This document shows positions 1-5,904 of a stretch of 9,764 nt of DNA, piece by piece. The stretch covers positions 1 to 9,764 of the forward strand of contig MGSU01000140.1 in assembly GCA_001799195.1 (NCBI GenBank), in the 5' to 3' direction. Numbering within the stretch: the stretch's first letter is position 1; the number at the start of each line of letters is the position of its first letter. Under the pieces are notes generated by a model. That model searched no databases, had not been told where the DNA came from, and saw only the letters and a program-made list of their open reading frames with translations. This DNA comes from Deltaproteobacteria bacterium RIFOXYA12_FULL_61_11. Its GTDB lineage: Bacteria; Bdellovibrionota_F; JAHFAK01; YA12-FULL-61-11. A program made the translations under genes and the position numbers.

Positions 1-535
1 CGAGGAACTCGAGCAGGGGACCGAGTCCCGTCGAGAGCGCGCGTTCGAGGTTCGAACCTTCGGCGGTGCAACGCACCACGGCCAGATCTCCGCGGCCGAG
101 TTCGGAGTCGAAGATCAGGGCTCGTTCCCGTCGCTCCCCACCCGAGAGCACGATGGCTTCGGCCAGGGCCTCGGCTCGCGAGACGAGCAGCACGCGCCGG
201 GGTTGCATACCCAACGAGGCGGCGAGGCGCTCGACGTCCATGCTGGTGTTGGGGGGGCGCACGGCGAGCAACTCGTCTCGACCCGAGGGCACCACCGTGC
301 CAACGTCGCTGAGACATGCCACCGGCCAGAAGGTGTCGAAGAGCAAGAGATGCTCGACCTCCGAGGGAAGACATCCGGCAGTGGCCAAGGCCCGCCCCAA
401 GGCCACGGAGGGAAAACCGAAACCCTCCAGGCGGTGTTGGACCCGTTCCTCATACTCCACCGCGCACCACGTCCCATCCCGCATCACCGCCACGGCCGGA
501 TTACCGCCGATACCGATCACCACTGCTACTCCCAC
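1..535 (-). CDS. Carbamoyltransferase-like protein (NodU/CmcH type), N-terminal part, cut by window edge
   Basis: The reading frame is open from a GTG at 535 to the window edge, giving 178 residues with the C-terminus missing. The GTG has a good Shine-Dalgarno site (GGAAGGAG) about seven bases upstream. The layout follows the N-terminal half of NodU/CmcH/TobZ O-carbamoyltransferases: an opening beta-strand VVIGIGG, then AVAVMRDG, then the EER stretch (EYEERVQHRLEGFGFP, residues 27-42), a helix, and EVEHLLLFD (59-67). These enzymes move carbamoyl from carbamoyl phosphate to hydroxyls of sugars or antibiotics. Important residues differ. The usual His-Asp after the first strand is absent (GGNPAV), and where the family has a His-His-x-x-His stretch this protein reads VSRAEALAEA (118-127). 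It may be a non-catalytic homologue or have changed function. The fold-level call is fairly good; activity is doubtful. The G/C-rich third codon positions match the host-like genes. Confidence 0.62.
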   Translation of the reverse strand, partial: MGVAVVIGIGGNPAVAVMRDGTWCAVEYEERVQHRLEGFGFPSVALGRALATAGCLPSEVEHLLLFDTFWPVACLSDVGTVVPSGRDELLAVRPPNTSMDVERLAASLGMQPRRVLLVSRAEALAEAIVLSGGERRERALIFDSELGRGDLAVVRCTAEGSNLERALSTGLGPLLEFL

Positions 536-569
536 TGTTCCACTCCTTCCATGAGCGACCCAGGGGCGT

Positions 570-598
570 AGCATAGCACTGTGGTTCGACGAGGTGAA
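570..598 (-). promoter_or_regulatory. Candidate sigma70 promoter for the carbamoyltransferase-like gene
   Basis: Read on the minus strand, TTCACC (598-593) is followed after exactly 17 bases by TATGCT (575-570), and the -10 box is preceded by TGC (extended -10 form). Each box matches consensus at four of six positions. Transcription would start near 563 and leave a leader of roughly 30 bases before the GTG at 535. The spacing and position fit, but the match is only moderate. Confidence 0.4.
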
Positions 599-811
599 CC
601 CAAGGGCTCCCGTACACCCCCTGTCTTCAATTTTTATACTGTATTATCTAGGAGTTATTTTTCCGCTCGCCTGTCTGGTCTACCAAGAACACGTTAAGAA
701 TGTCGTTTCCGACCCCCCGCATTGGCGAAATCCCTGTTTTGGACAAGGGTGACACAGCAGGTGGGATGAGGTACAACTCTGTGCCAAGGAAGAACGACAA
801 GGTCCCGTCTG
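599..811. other. Unassigned stretch between the carbamoyltransferase promoter and the hsdS remnant
   Basis: It contains an AT-rich patch (about 628-665) and short open frames without recognisable similarity. The plus-strand frame from ATG 700 gives 37 codons (MSFPTPRIGEIPVLDKGD, and so on) ending at 810. It has no good ribosome site and I do not recognise it. It may be debris from the missing 5' half of hsdS or from the event that deleted it. The left edge of the accessory region probably lies here. Confidence 0.4.
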
Positions 812-1404
812 ATGCCATCGCTTCCTGATGACCTCGTAAAGCCACCGGCCCCCGACGTACCAGCCTACTCTAACAAACCCTACTCAAAAGACATCGCCCG
901 CCTTCGACTCGCGCTTCCATCTGCCCCCGAGCAGCAAAAAATCGCCGATTGTCTGACTTCGCTGGACGAGCTGATCGTCGCCGAGAGTCAGAAACTCAAA
1001 GTGCTCAAGGCCCACAAACAAGGGCTCATGCAACAGCTCTTCCCCCGCGAAGGCGAAACCCGGCCGCGGCTACGCTTTCCTGAATTCCAAAACGCCGGGG
1101 AGTGGGAGGAAACCCGTCTGGGGCGATTGGGAGAACTTTTCAGCTTTTCCAATCTGACAGATACCAGAAGCAAGTCGCGGGAGATCTCGGTGCTACGATT
1201 AATTCGATCAACGGAGGCCAACTGTTGAAATACGAGTTCTTCGTTCCGAAGCCGCCCGAACAACAACGCATCGCCTCGTGCCTGAGCAGCCTCGACGCCC
1301 TGATCACTGCCGAAACTCAGAAGCTCGAAGCCCTCAAGACCCACAAGAAAGGCCTGATGCAGCAGCTATTCCCCTCCGGAGGAGGGGTGGCAGGCGAAGC
1401 CTGA
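812..1404 (+). pseudogene. hsdS: Type I restriction-modification specificity subunit, decayed (TRDs lost, frameshifted)
   Basis: HsdS normally has two target-recognition domains, each followed by a conserved coiled-coil helix block, and directs HsdM/HsdR to a split DNA site. Both blocks remain. Block 1 (926-1045) encodes PEQQKIADCLTSLDELIVAE...GLMQQLFP and block 2 (1255-1374) encodes PEQQRIASCLSSLDALITAE...GLMQQLFP. They are 40 codons each and identical at about 30. The linker REGETRPRLRFPEFQNAGEWEE after block 1 is the usual entry to the second TRD. The blocks start only 329 bases apart, which is too short for a TRD and not a multiple of three, so they lie in different frames. The frame from 812 stops at 1228, while the tail (SDRYQKQVAGDLGATINSIN, then block 2) is read in another frame to 1404. 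TRD1 and the N-terminus are absent, and no hsdM or hsdR is in the window. It cannot make a working subunit. Confidence 0.88.
926..1374 (+). repeat. Pair of 120-base direct repeats: HsdS conserved helix blocks
   Basis: The segments 926-1045 and 1255-1374 encode the same 40-residue coiled-coil block beginning at PEQQ and ending at QQLFP. They are the two structural repeats found in one HsdS chain, not recent duplicates, since they differ at about ten residues. They serve as landmarks showing that the second target-recognition domain between them has largely been removed. Confidence 0.85.
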
Positions 1405-1893
1405 CGGGGTGGTTACATGACAGAACGAGACATGAAAGCAACCACCCCCCGCCTACGGCGTACCCCTCCGGAGGAGGGGAATAACATCGTGAAGCCTGAC
1501 AGGGGGGGGAAATCACGGCACACCCAAAATTACCTGTCGTTGCCATTCAATCCCCAGTTGAAAGAAAGGGCGAAGGCGCTGCGTCGGGCAGGTAATTTAT
1601 CCGAAGTGCTGCTCTGGAATCAGCTCAAAAGGGGGCAGTTCGAGGGGCTCGATTTCGACCGACAAAAGATCATTGGCAATTACATTGTCGATTTTTATTG
1701 TGCCGAGAAAAACGCTGTCATCGAGGTGGATGGCAGCAGCCACGACGACAAAGCGGAATACGATGCGCAACGCGATGCTTTTTTGACGGGCCTTGGTCTA
1801 CATGTAATCCACATCCTGGACAAGGATGTAAAGCAGGACATAGCCGCTGTCATGGATCTCTTGATGCAGCAGCTTTTCTCGCCTCCGGAGGAG
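1355..1893 (+). repeat. Direct repeat of the hsdS 3' end flanking the DUF559 cassette
   Basis: Copy A begins at 1355 and copy B at 1862, an offset of 507 bases. They share TGATGCAGCAGCT, then nearly the same TTC-rich bases, then CCTCCGGAGGAGG; the differences are one substitution, a small change after TTC and a two-base indel. Copy A is the end of the hsdS remnant (LMQQLFPSGGG). Copy B lies inside the DUF559 frame (LMQQLFSPPEEVEA, stop) directly before the rhuM-like ATG. The arrangement looks like an insertion that duplicated, or brought along, the hsdS tail. Confidence 0.75.
1369..1481. repeat. Palindromic inverted-repeat pair at the 5' end of the DUF559 gene
   Basis: The left arm (1369-1414) starts with TTCCCCTCCGGAGGAGGGGT and ends with GGGGTGGTT. 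The right arm (1440-1481) is its inverse: AACCACCCC first, then a near-perfect reverse copy of the opening palindrome. The arms flank 25 bases that include the ATGs at 1417 and 1432. A third partial copy follows, because GAAGCCTGAC from the left arm (1396-1405) recurs at 1491-1500 and is again followed by a G-run. Each arm has its own internal palindrome (CCTCCGGAGG). This resembles small dispersed palindromic elements often found beside DUF559 genes. Genome copy number cannot be judged from one window. Confidence 0.8.
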
Positions 1894-1905
1894 GTTGAAG
1901 CATGA
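1417..1905 (+). CDS. DUF559 family endonuclease-like protein (Vsr-related PD-(D/E)XK fold)
   Basis: The product is 162 residues from ATG 1417. The DUF559 domain spans about residues 42-148: LPFNPQLKERAKALRRAGNL, SEVLLWNQLKRGQF, DFDRQKIIGNYIVDFYC, VIEVDGSSHDDKAEYDAQRD, and GLHVIHILDKDV. Candidate catalytic residues of this Vsr/nickase-like fold are intact: E63, D92 and the E103-x-D105 pair followed by H109. Residues before about 35 are encoded by palindromic repeat DNA (PPEEGNNIVKPDRGGK). The start could therefore be ATG 1417, ATG 1432, or GTG 1489, the last with GGAGGAGGGG nine bases upstream, supplied by the palindrome. The C-terminus (LMQQLFSPPEEVEA) is not DUF559 but an HsdS tail. The stop overlaps the next ATG (ATGA). 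Such genes often sit in restriction operons; the biological role is not established. Codon use is less GC-biased than in the flanking host genes. Confidence 0.85.
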   Translation: MTERDMKATTPRLRRTPPEEGNNIVKPDRGGKSRHTQNYLSLPFNPQLKERAKALRRAGNLSEVLLWNQLKRGQFEGLDFDRQKIIGNYIVDFYCAEKNAVIEVDGSSHDDKAEYDAQRDAFLTGLGLHVIHILDKDVKQDIAAVMDLLMQQLFSPPEEVEA

Positions 1906-2054
1906 ATGGCCTCATCCTCTACACAACCGAGGACGGCCCAAGCCAAATCAAACTGCGGGCAAAGGATCAAACCGAACACCCTGCAGGCGGGCTTCAAAAG
2001 AGAACTGGGGCTTTCTTTGCTGCCTCCAGATTGAATTGGCAGGTGCTGAGCTGA
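1902..2054 (+). pseudogene. rhuM: RhuM-like (virulence RhuM family) gene, N-terminal remnant only
   Basis: The ATG at 1902 overlaps the preceding stop (ATGA), which indicates translational coupling. The first 24 residues, MNGLILYTTEDGPSQIKLRA and then KDQT, match the conserved start of RhuM-family proteins, which commonly sit in type I restriction operons after hsdS. Similarity then stops: the frame continues TEHPAGGLQKRTGAFFAASR and ends at 2054 after 50 codons, while intact RhuM proteins are several hundred residues long. The rest was evidently deleted where the accessory locus joins the host gene at 2054. The last base of its stop codon is the A of that gene's ATG. The family call rests on a short but characteristic N-terminus. 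Confidence 0.65.
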
Positions 2055-3961
2055 TGTCCTTTTTCCGCCTGCCCGAGCATTCGGCCGTTCTCTCCGCCCT
2101 GCCGGCCGTCCTGGCGTGGATGGTCCCATTCCTGGCGCACCTCACCCTGGTCGCACCGGGAGTGACCTGGGGCGATGCGGGAGACCTCCTCGTCGCCGCT
2201 CACGATGGCGGCGTACCCCACCCCAGCGGCTATCCTCTCTATATGCTCCTCTGCCGTGCCCTGCTCTGGATCGTACCAGGGCTCGATCCGGCCCCCTGGA
2301 TAGCCCTGCTCTCGGTCCTCGCAACGAGCGCGACCTCGTACGTGCTGTTCCGCACGGTGCGAGAGCTCACCGCTGATCCCCTGTCCTCCCTGTGGGCTGC
2401 CCTGCTCTATGCCCTCGCCCTCGAACCGAGCGCCGCGGCCCGCCAGGTCGAGGTCTACGCCCTGCACCTGCTCTTCTTCGCGCTGTTCCTCATCACCCTG
2501 CAACAGTGGTTCGTCGGCGGCCGAGGCCGCTCCCTCTACCTTGCCTGTCTGGTCACCGGCCTGGGTCTCGCCCACCACCTGACCACCATCTTCCTGCTCC
2601 CCCCGCTCGGCCTGGCCTTGTTCCTCCACCTCCCGGGTCTGCCGGAGCACCGGAAGAAGCTCAGAACCCTGCTGGCAGCCTCGAGTCTCGCGATCCTCCC
2701 TGCCCTCTTCTACCTCTATCTCCCCCTGGCCACGCTCTTCGCTCCACCGACAACCCTCTGCTGGAACGAACCGACCACCTGGTCGGCCTTCCTCGGCCAG
2801 GTCCTGGGCTCGGAATACCGCATCTTCTGGACTTTTGAACCGAGCGCGGTGTTCTCGAGGGTCGGGGAACTCGGTTCGGTGCTGCTCCAGCAGTTCGGCC
2901 CACTGCCCTGGCTCCTGGCCCTGCTCGGAGCTTCACTCCTCCTCCGCCGGCACAAGGCCCTGGCCGCGGCTCTGCTGCTCACCCTCCTGGGCTTCTTCAT
3001 GCATGCCGCCACCTACCAGGTCAATGATTACACGCAATATTGCCTGCCCATCATCGCGACCGGGGCCCTGCTCGCCGGGCTCGGCGCAGCAGCCCTCTCT
3101 ACCTACTGCTCCCGCAGAGGTTCCCGTCGCCTCGGATTGCTGCTCGGCTCCGCTCTCTTCCTCCTGCCCCTCTCCGAAGCCCTGGACAACCGGTTCCTCC
3201 TGCACGTCGGCGCAGCCTCGGAGGAATACGCCTCTAGGGTTTGGGAGCTCACCCCCCCGGGCAGCCTGATCGTGGCGGGGGACGACAACACCTTCTTCCC
3301 GCTGTGGTACCAAGCCCGGGTGCGTGACCCCGACCGCTCCCGGGCCGTGGTCTCGGCCGGCCTGTTCCTCCACAGGATCTGGTACCGGAACTACCTGCGC
3401 CGCGCCATGCCCGAGCTCCGTCTCCCCGACGAGGCCAGCCTCCGGGGACGCACCCTCGACCTGCACGCCGACCTGCTCGGTCCGAACTACCGCCCCGGGC
3501 ACACTTTCCTGCGTTTCTCGCCCCTGCCGAACCCCGCCGATCTGACCGTCCTCAATCGCGGTCTCCTCAATGAACTCGTACCCACCTCGGCCTCGCCCCT
3601 GGAAGCGAACACCACCCTCGAGGCCGTGACCCTCTCCCATGCGAGATCCTACTACCGCGAGGATCATTGGCTCCACTTCCCGTACCGCCTGGACGGCCCC
3701 TTTTCCCCTGGCCTCCCCATCCATTGCACGCTCACCTGGGCCGACAATCATCCTCATGCGGTCTCTTGGGAATGGTACGGCCCACGAGACACCCTGCTCC
3801 GGCAAGACCGTCGTGAACACTCTTCCGGTGAGCGGGAGAGCCGATCGATCCTCGAGATCCCCGAGGACAAACCCCACCTCAGAGGCGCTTGGCGGGTCGA
3901 GGTCCGGGTGGACGGCCGCTTGGTCGCCCGAAGACCCTTTCTGGTGGTCCCCGGACCATGA
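2054..3961 (+). CDS. DUF2723 family GT-C-type membrane glycosyltransferase
   Basis: The product is 635 residues from ATG 2054. An in-frame extension to 1895 exists but overlaps the DUF559 and rhuM sequences and lacks family similarity, so I reject it. The N-terminal half is a polytopic membrane region with about ten hydrophobic segments. It carries DUF2723 marks: TWGDAGDL (38-45, with D41 the likely catalytic acid of the first periplasmic loop), PHPSGYPLY (55-63), QVEVYALH (131-138) and GLGLAHHLT (169-177), and later NDYTQYCLP (324-332). The family includes the eukaryotic TMEM260 O-mannosyltransferase, so transfer of a lipid-linked sugar to an extracytoplasmic target is likely, but donor and acceptor are unknown. 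A soluble part from about 380 contains the conserved PPGSLIVAGDD and RAVVSAGLF stretches. The last 110 residues look like a beta-sandwich (GAWRVEVRVDGRLVARRPFL). The stop overlaps the next ATG (ATGA), so the two genes are coupled. Confidence 0.85.
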   Translation: MSFFRLPEHSAVLSALPAVLAWMVPFLAHLTLVAPGVTWGDAGDLLVAAHDGGVPHPSGYPLYMLLCRALLWIVPGLDPAPWIALLSVLATSATSYVLFRTVRELTADPLSSLWAALLYALALEPSAAARQVEVYALHLLFFALFLITLQQWFVGGRGRSLYLACLVTGLGLAHHLTTIFLLPPLGLALFLHLPGLPEHRKKLRTLLAASSLAILPALFYLYLPLATLFAPPTTLCWNEPTTWSAFLGQVLGSEYRIFWTFEPSAVFSRVGELGSVLLQQFGPLPWLLALLGASLLLRRHKALAAALLLTLLGFFMHAATYQVNDYTQYCLPIIATGALLAGLGAAALSTYCSRRGSRRLGLLLGSALFLLPLSEALDNRFLLHVGAASEEYASRVWELTPPGSLIVAGDDNTFFPLWYQARVRDPDRSRAVVSAGLFLHRIWYRNYLRRAMPELRLPDEASLRGRTLDLHADLLGPNYRPGHTFLRFSPLPNPADLTVLNRGLLNELVPTSASPLEANTTLEAVTLSHARSYYREDHWLHFPYRLDGPFSPGLPIHCTLTWADNHPHAVSWEWYGPRDTLLRQDRREHSSGERESRSILEIPEDKPHLRGAWRVEVRVDGRLVARRPFLVVPGP

Positions 3962-5874
3962 CCCACGTGCTCCTTGCCGCGCTCTTCCTCGCCGGGCTCT
4001 TCCCCGCTAATCTCCCCGCCCTGGATACCAGCCTGTCCGCCGACGGTTCGAGCGGCCTGCTCACCGTTCCCGGGGGCTATCTCCTCGACCGCAGGGAACT
4101 CTCGTTCGGGATCGCCGCTCCCATGGACGCCGGGGGTTTCAACCCCGGTGTACGCCTGGCCCTGGCCCCCTGGTCCAGACTGGAAGCCTCAGCGGCCGTC
4201 AGCCTCTTGGCCGAGGACGACGCCTCGACCCCGAACTCGCAGCGCACCCTACGGACCGTGGGTTTGAAACTGCTCTTGGTGGAAGAACGCAGCTTGCTCC
4301 CTACCGTGGTCGCCGGTTGGCAAGACCTGCCGCTGGGACCAACCGAACGCTCGCGGCCCTATCTGGCTCTCTCCAAGAGTTTCTTCGGTTCCACCCGCCT
4401 CACCGCAGGCTGGGCCTTCGGTCCGCACCTTCCCGGCGGACCTCTCCTCGGCCTGGAATCCACCCTCAGGTCCAAGCTGACCCTCCTCACCGAGTACCAG
4501 GATCGGGCCCTCGGACTGGGGCTGCGTCTTTCCCTCTTCTCCACCGGACCCAACCGGGGGGAAGACCTCCGCTCGGACCTGACCCTGGGCTTGCGCTCCT
4601 CGCAAGAAATGGTGCTCGCCTGGCAACTCCACTTCTCCAACCAACGGCCGCTAAAATCTCCCGACGAACCCGAGGTCCCGCTCTCGGAGTTGCACCTCTT
4701 CTCCACCTCTCCCGTTCCGGCAGATCCTCACTGCGCACCGCTCGTCGCATTGCTCGAGAGAAGCGGCTTCGAGGACGTGACGGTGAGCAAGCACCGCCGA
4801 GGTGAAGAGGTCGTACTCGCGATCGCATACGAGAACCGAATCTTCTTCCGCAATCCGGGAGACGGTGTGCGCCGGGTCCTGGAGTTGGCCCTCGCCGTCG
4901 TGCTCGAAGAGGGCTATCTGTTCCTCGTCATTGAGCGACGCAACAGGGTGCCACTGTTCTTCCTCGAGGCGAGGCGGGGCAGGCTTCGCAGCCTGCTCGA
5001 CGGAGATGAGTCACAGCTCGGCGCTGTGCGCCTAGGGCATGGCAAAGTACCCTCGCCCGGGGGCAAACTCTTGGCTCGCGCCGAAGGCCATCGGCGGTCT
5101 TTCTTGCACGCAGACCTGGTATTCGCGCCGATCCTGGTCCATCGCCTGGACCGGGGGGACGATTTCCGCGCCTTCGGCCTCGACCTCGGAACCAGGCTCG
5201 ACGTACCGCTCTGGACCGGCTCCCTGCTCGAGACCGGCCTCTCGTTCTCCGGCCCCAGGTTCTTCGGCCTCGCCGAACCGGCCCCGCGGATCCGCCCGAC
5301 GCGGATGGTCCTGCACCAACTCCTCCCACCCTGGGGAGGGGCTCTGGTCGTGCGACACGCCCTCGGCCTCGGTCTCCAAACCGAAGACCTGTTCGGGCTC
5401 GGCTTGCAGACGCTCTTCTCCCTTCCCGGCGCGCCGTACGCCCTCGTGCTCGACCACCGGGCTTTGACCGCCACCGACCTGGCACGGCCCCGGCTCCACC
5501 ACCTCCTGGGCTTCCACTACCGTTGGAGGAACCTCTTCCTCTCGACCCGCGGGGGAACCTTCCTGGCCGGTGATCGCGGCGGTAGTCTCGTGCTCGGCGC
5601 CTTCCTGAGAGCCTTGCGCACCGAGGTCTTCGCCACCTGGACCGAACTCGATCGGCTCGTCGGCTTCACCCTGACCCTGCCGCTGACCTTCCGCAGAGAA
5701 CCCCTCGAACCCTGTTTCCTGCGACCGCGCTTGGCCGAGGAGTTCCCCCTGACCATGTCCACTGCGCCCCTCGTGGCGGGTCTCGACCTCCAGGACCCCT
5801 TCGCCCTCGACCACCTCCTCTTCCGCCGGGGCCTGGACCCTGTGTCGCTCCGCCAGACTCTTGCGACTCCCTGA
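3958..5874 (+). CDS. YjbH-like outer-membrane beta-barrel protein
   Basis: The product is 638 residues from ATG 3958, four bases into the end of the DUF2723 gene. An earlier in-frame ATG at 3889 would put charged residues ahead of the signal sequence, so 3958 is preferred. A Sec signal peptide covers about residues 1-21 (VLLAALFLAGLFPANLPA). The mature part begins with the YjbH pattern SSGLLTVPGGYLLDRRELSFG, followed by amphipathic strands (70-230) with SRPYLALSKSFFG and LTLLTEYQDRALGLGLRL. An alpha/beta middle section (about 258-346: GFEDVTVSKHR, AYENRIFFRNPGDGVRRVLE) matches YjbH organisation. A second barrel region (about 385-580) ends in ATWTELDRLVGFTLTLPL. In enterobacteria YjbH belongs to the yjbEFGH exopolysaccharide operon. 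Here its only coupled partner is a GT-C glycosyltransferase. The family call is strong at the N-terminus, and the polysaccharide role is inferred. Confidence 0.75.
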   Translation: MTHVLLAALFLAGLFPANLPALDTSLSADGSSGLLTVPGGYLLDRRELSFGIAAPMDAGGFNPGVRLALAPWSRLEASAAVSLLAEDDASTPNSQRTLRTVGLKLLLVEERSLLPTVVAGWQDLPLGPTERSRPYLALSKSFFGSTRLTAGWAFGPHLPGGPLLGLESTLRSKLTLLTEYQDRALGLGLRLSLFSTGPNRGEDLRSDLTLGLRSSQEMVLAWQLHFSNQRPLKSPDEPEVPLSELHLFSTSPVPADPHCAPLVALLERSGFEDVTVSKHRRGEEVVLAIAYENRIFFRNPGDGVRRVLELALAVVLEEGYLFLVIERRNRVPLFFLEARRGRLRSLLDGDESQLGAVRLGHGKVPSPGGKLLARAEGHRRSFLHADLVFAPILVHRLDRGDDFRAFGLDLGTRLDVPLWTGSLLETGLSFSGPRFFGLAEPAPRIRPTRMVLHQLLPPWGGALVVRHALGLGLQTEDLFGLGLQTLFSLPGAPYALVLDHRALTATDLARPRLHHLLGFHYRWRNLFLSTRGGTFLAGDRGGSLVLGAFLRALRTEVFATWTELDRLVGFTLTLPLTFRREPLEPCFLRPRLAEEFPLTMSTAPLVAGLDLQDPFALDHLLFRRGLDPVSLRQTLATP

Positions 5875-5904
5875 GCGGGTTGTCCTAGACTGATGGAATG
5901 CACA

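Noticed and set aside
66-554. Plus-strand open frames over the first 550 bases
   Set aside because: They read as serine, arginine and proline-rich shadow sequence, whereas the minus-strand frame from GTG 535 has a ribosome site and family similarity.
648-845. Minus-strand 65-codon frame and plus-strand 37-codon frame upstream of hsdS
   Set aside because: Neither has a convincing ribosome site or any recognised motif; they are treated as unassigned debris.
1895-2053. N-terminal extension of the DUF2723 gene to an upstream ATG
   Set aside because: It overlaps the DUF559 end and the rhuM-like remnant in another frame, and its residues show no membrane or family pattern; ATG 2054 begins directly before the first hydrophobic segment.
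1994-2650. Long minus-strand frame of 218 codons opposite the DUF2723 gene
   Set aside because: It is rich in glycine, glutamate and glutamine, as expected from the reverse strand of leucine-rich membrane codons, and lacks any domain.
3889-3957. Earlier start of the YjbH-like gene
   Set aside because: It would add 23 basic, glycine-rich residues before a standard signal peptide and overlap the DUF2723 gene extensively; the ATGA overlap at 3958 is the usual operon arrangement.
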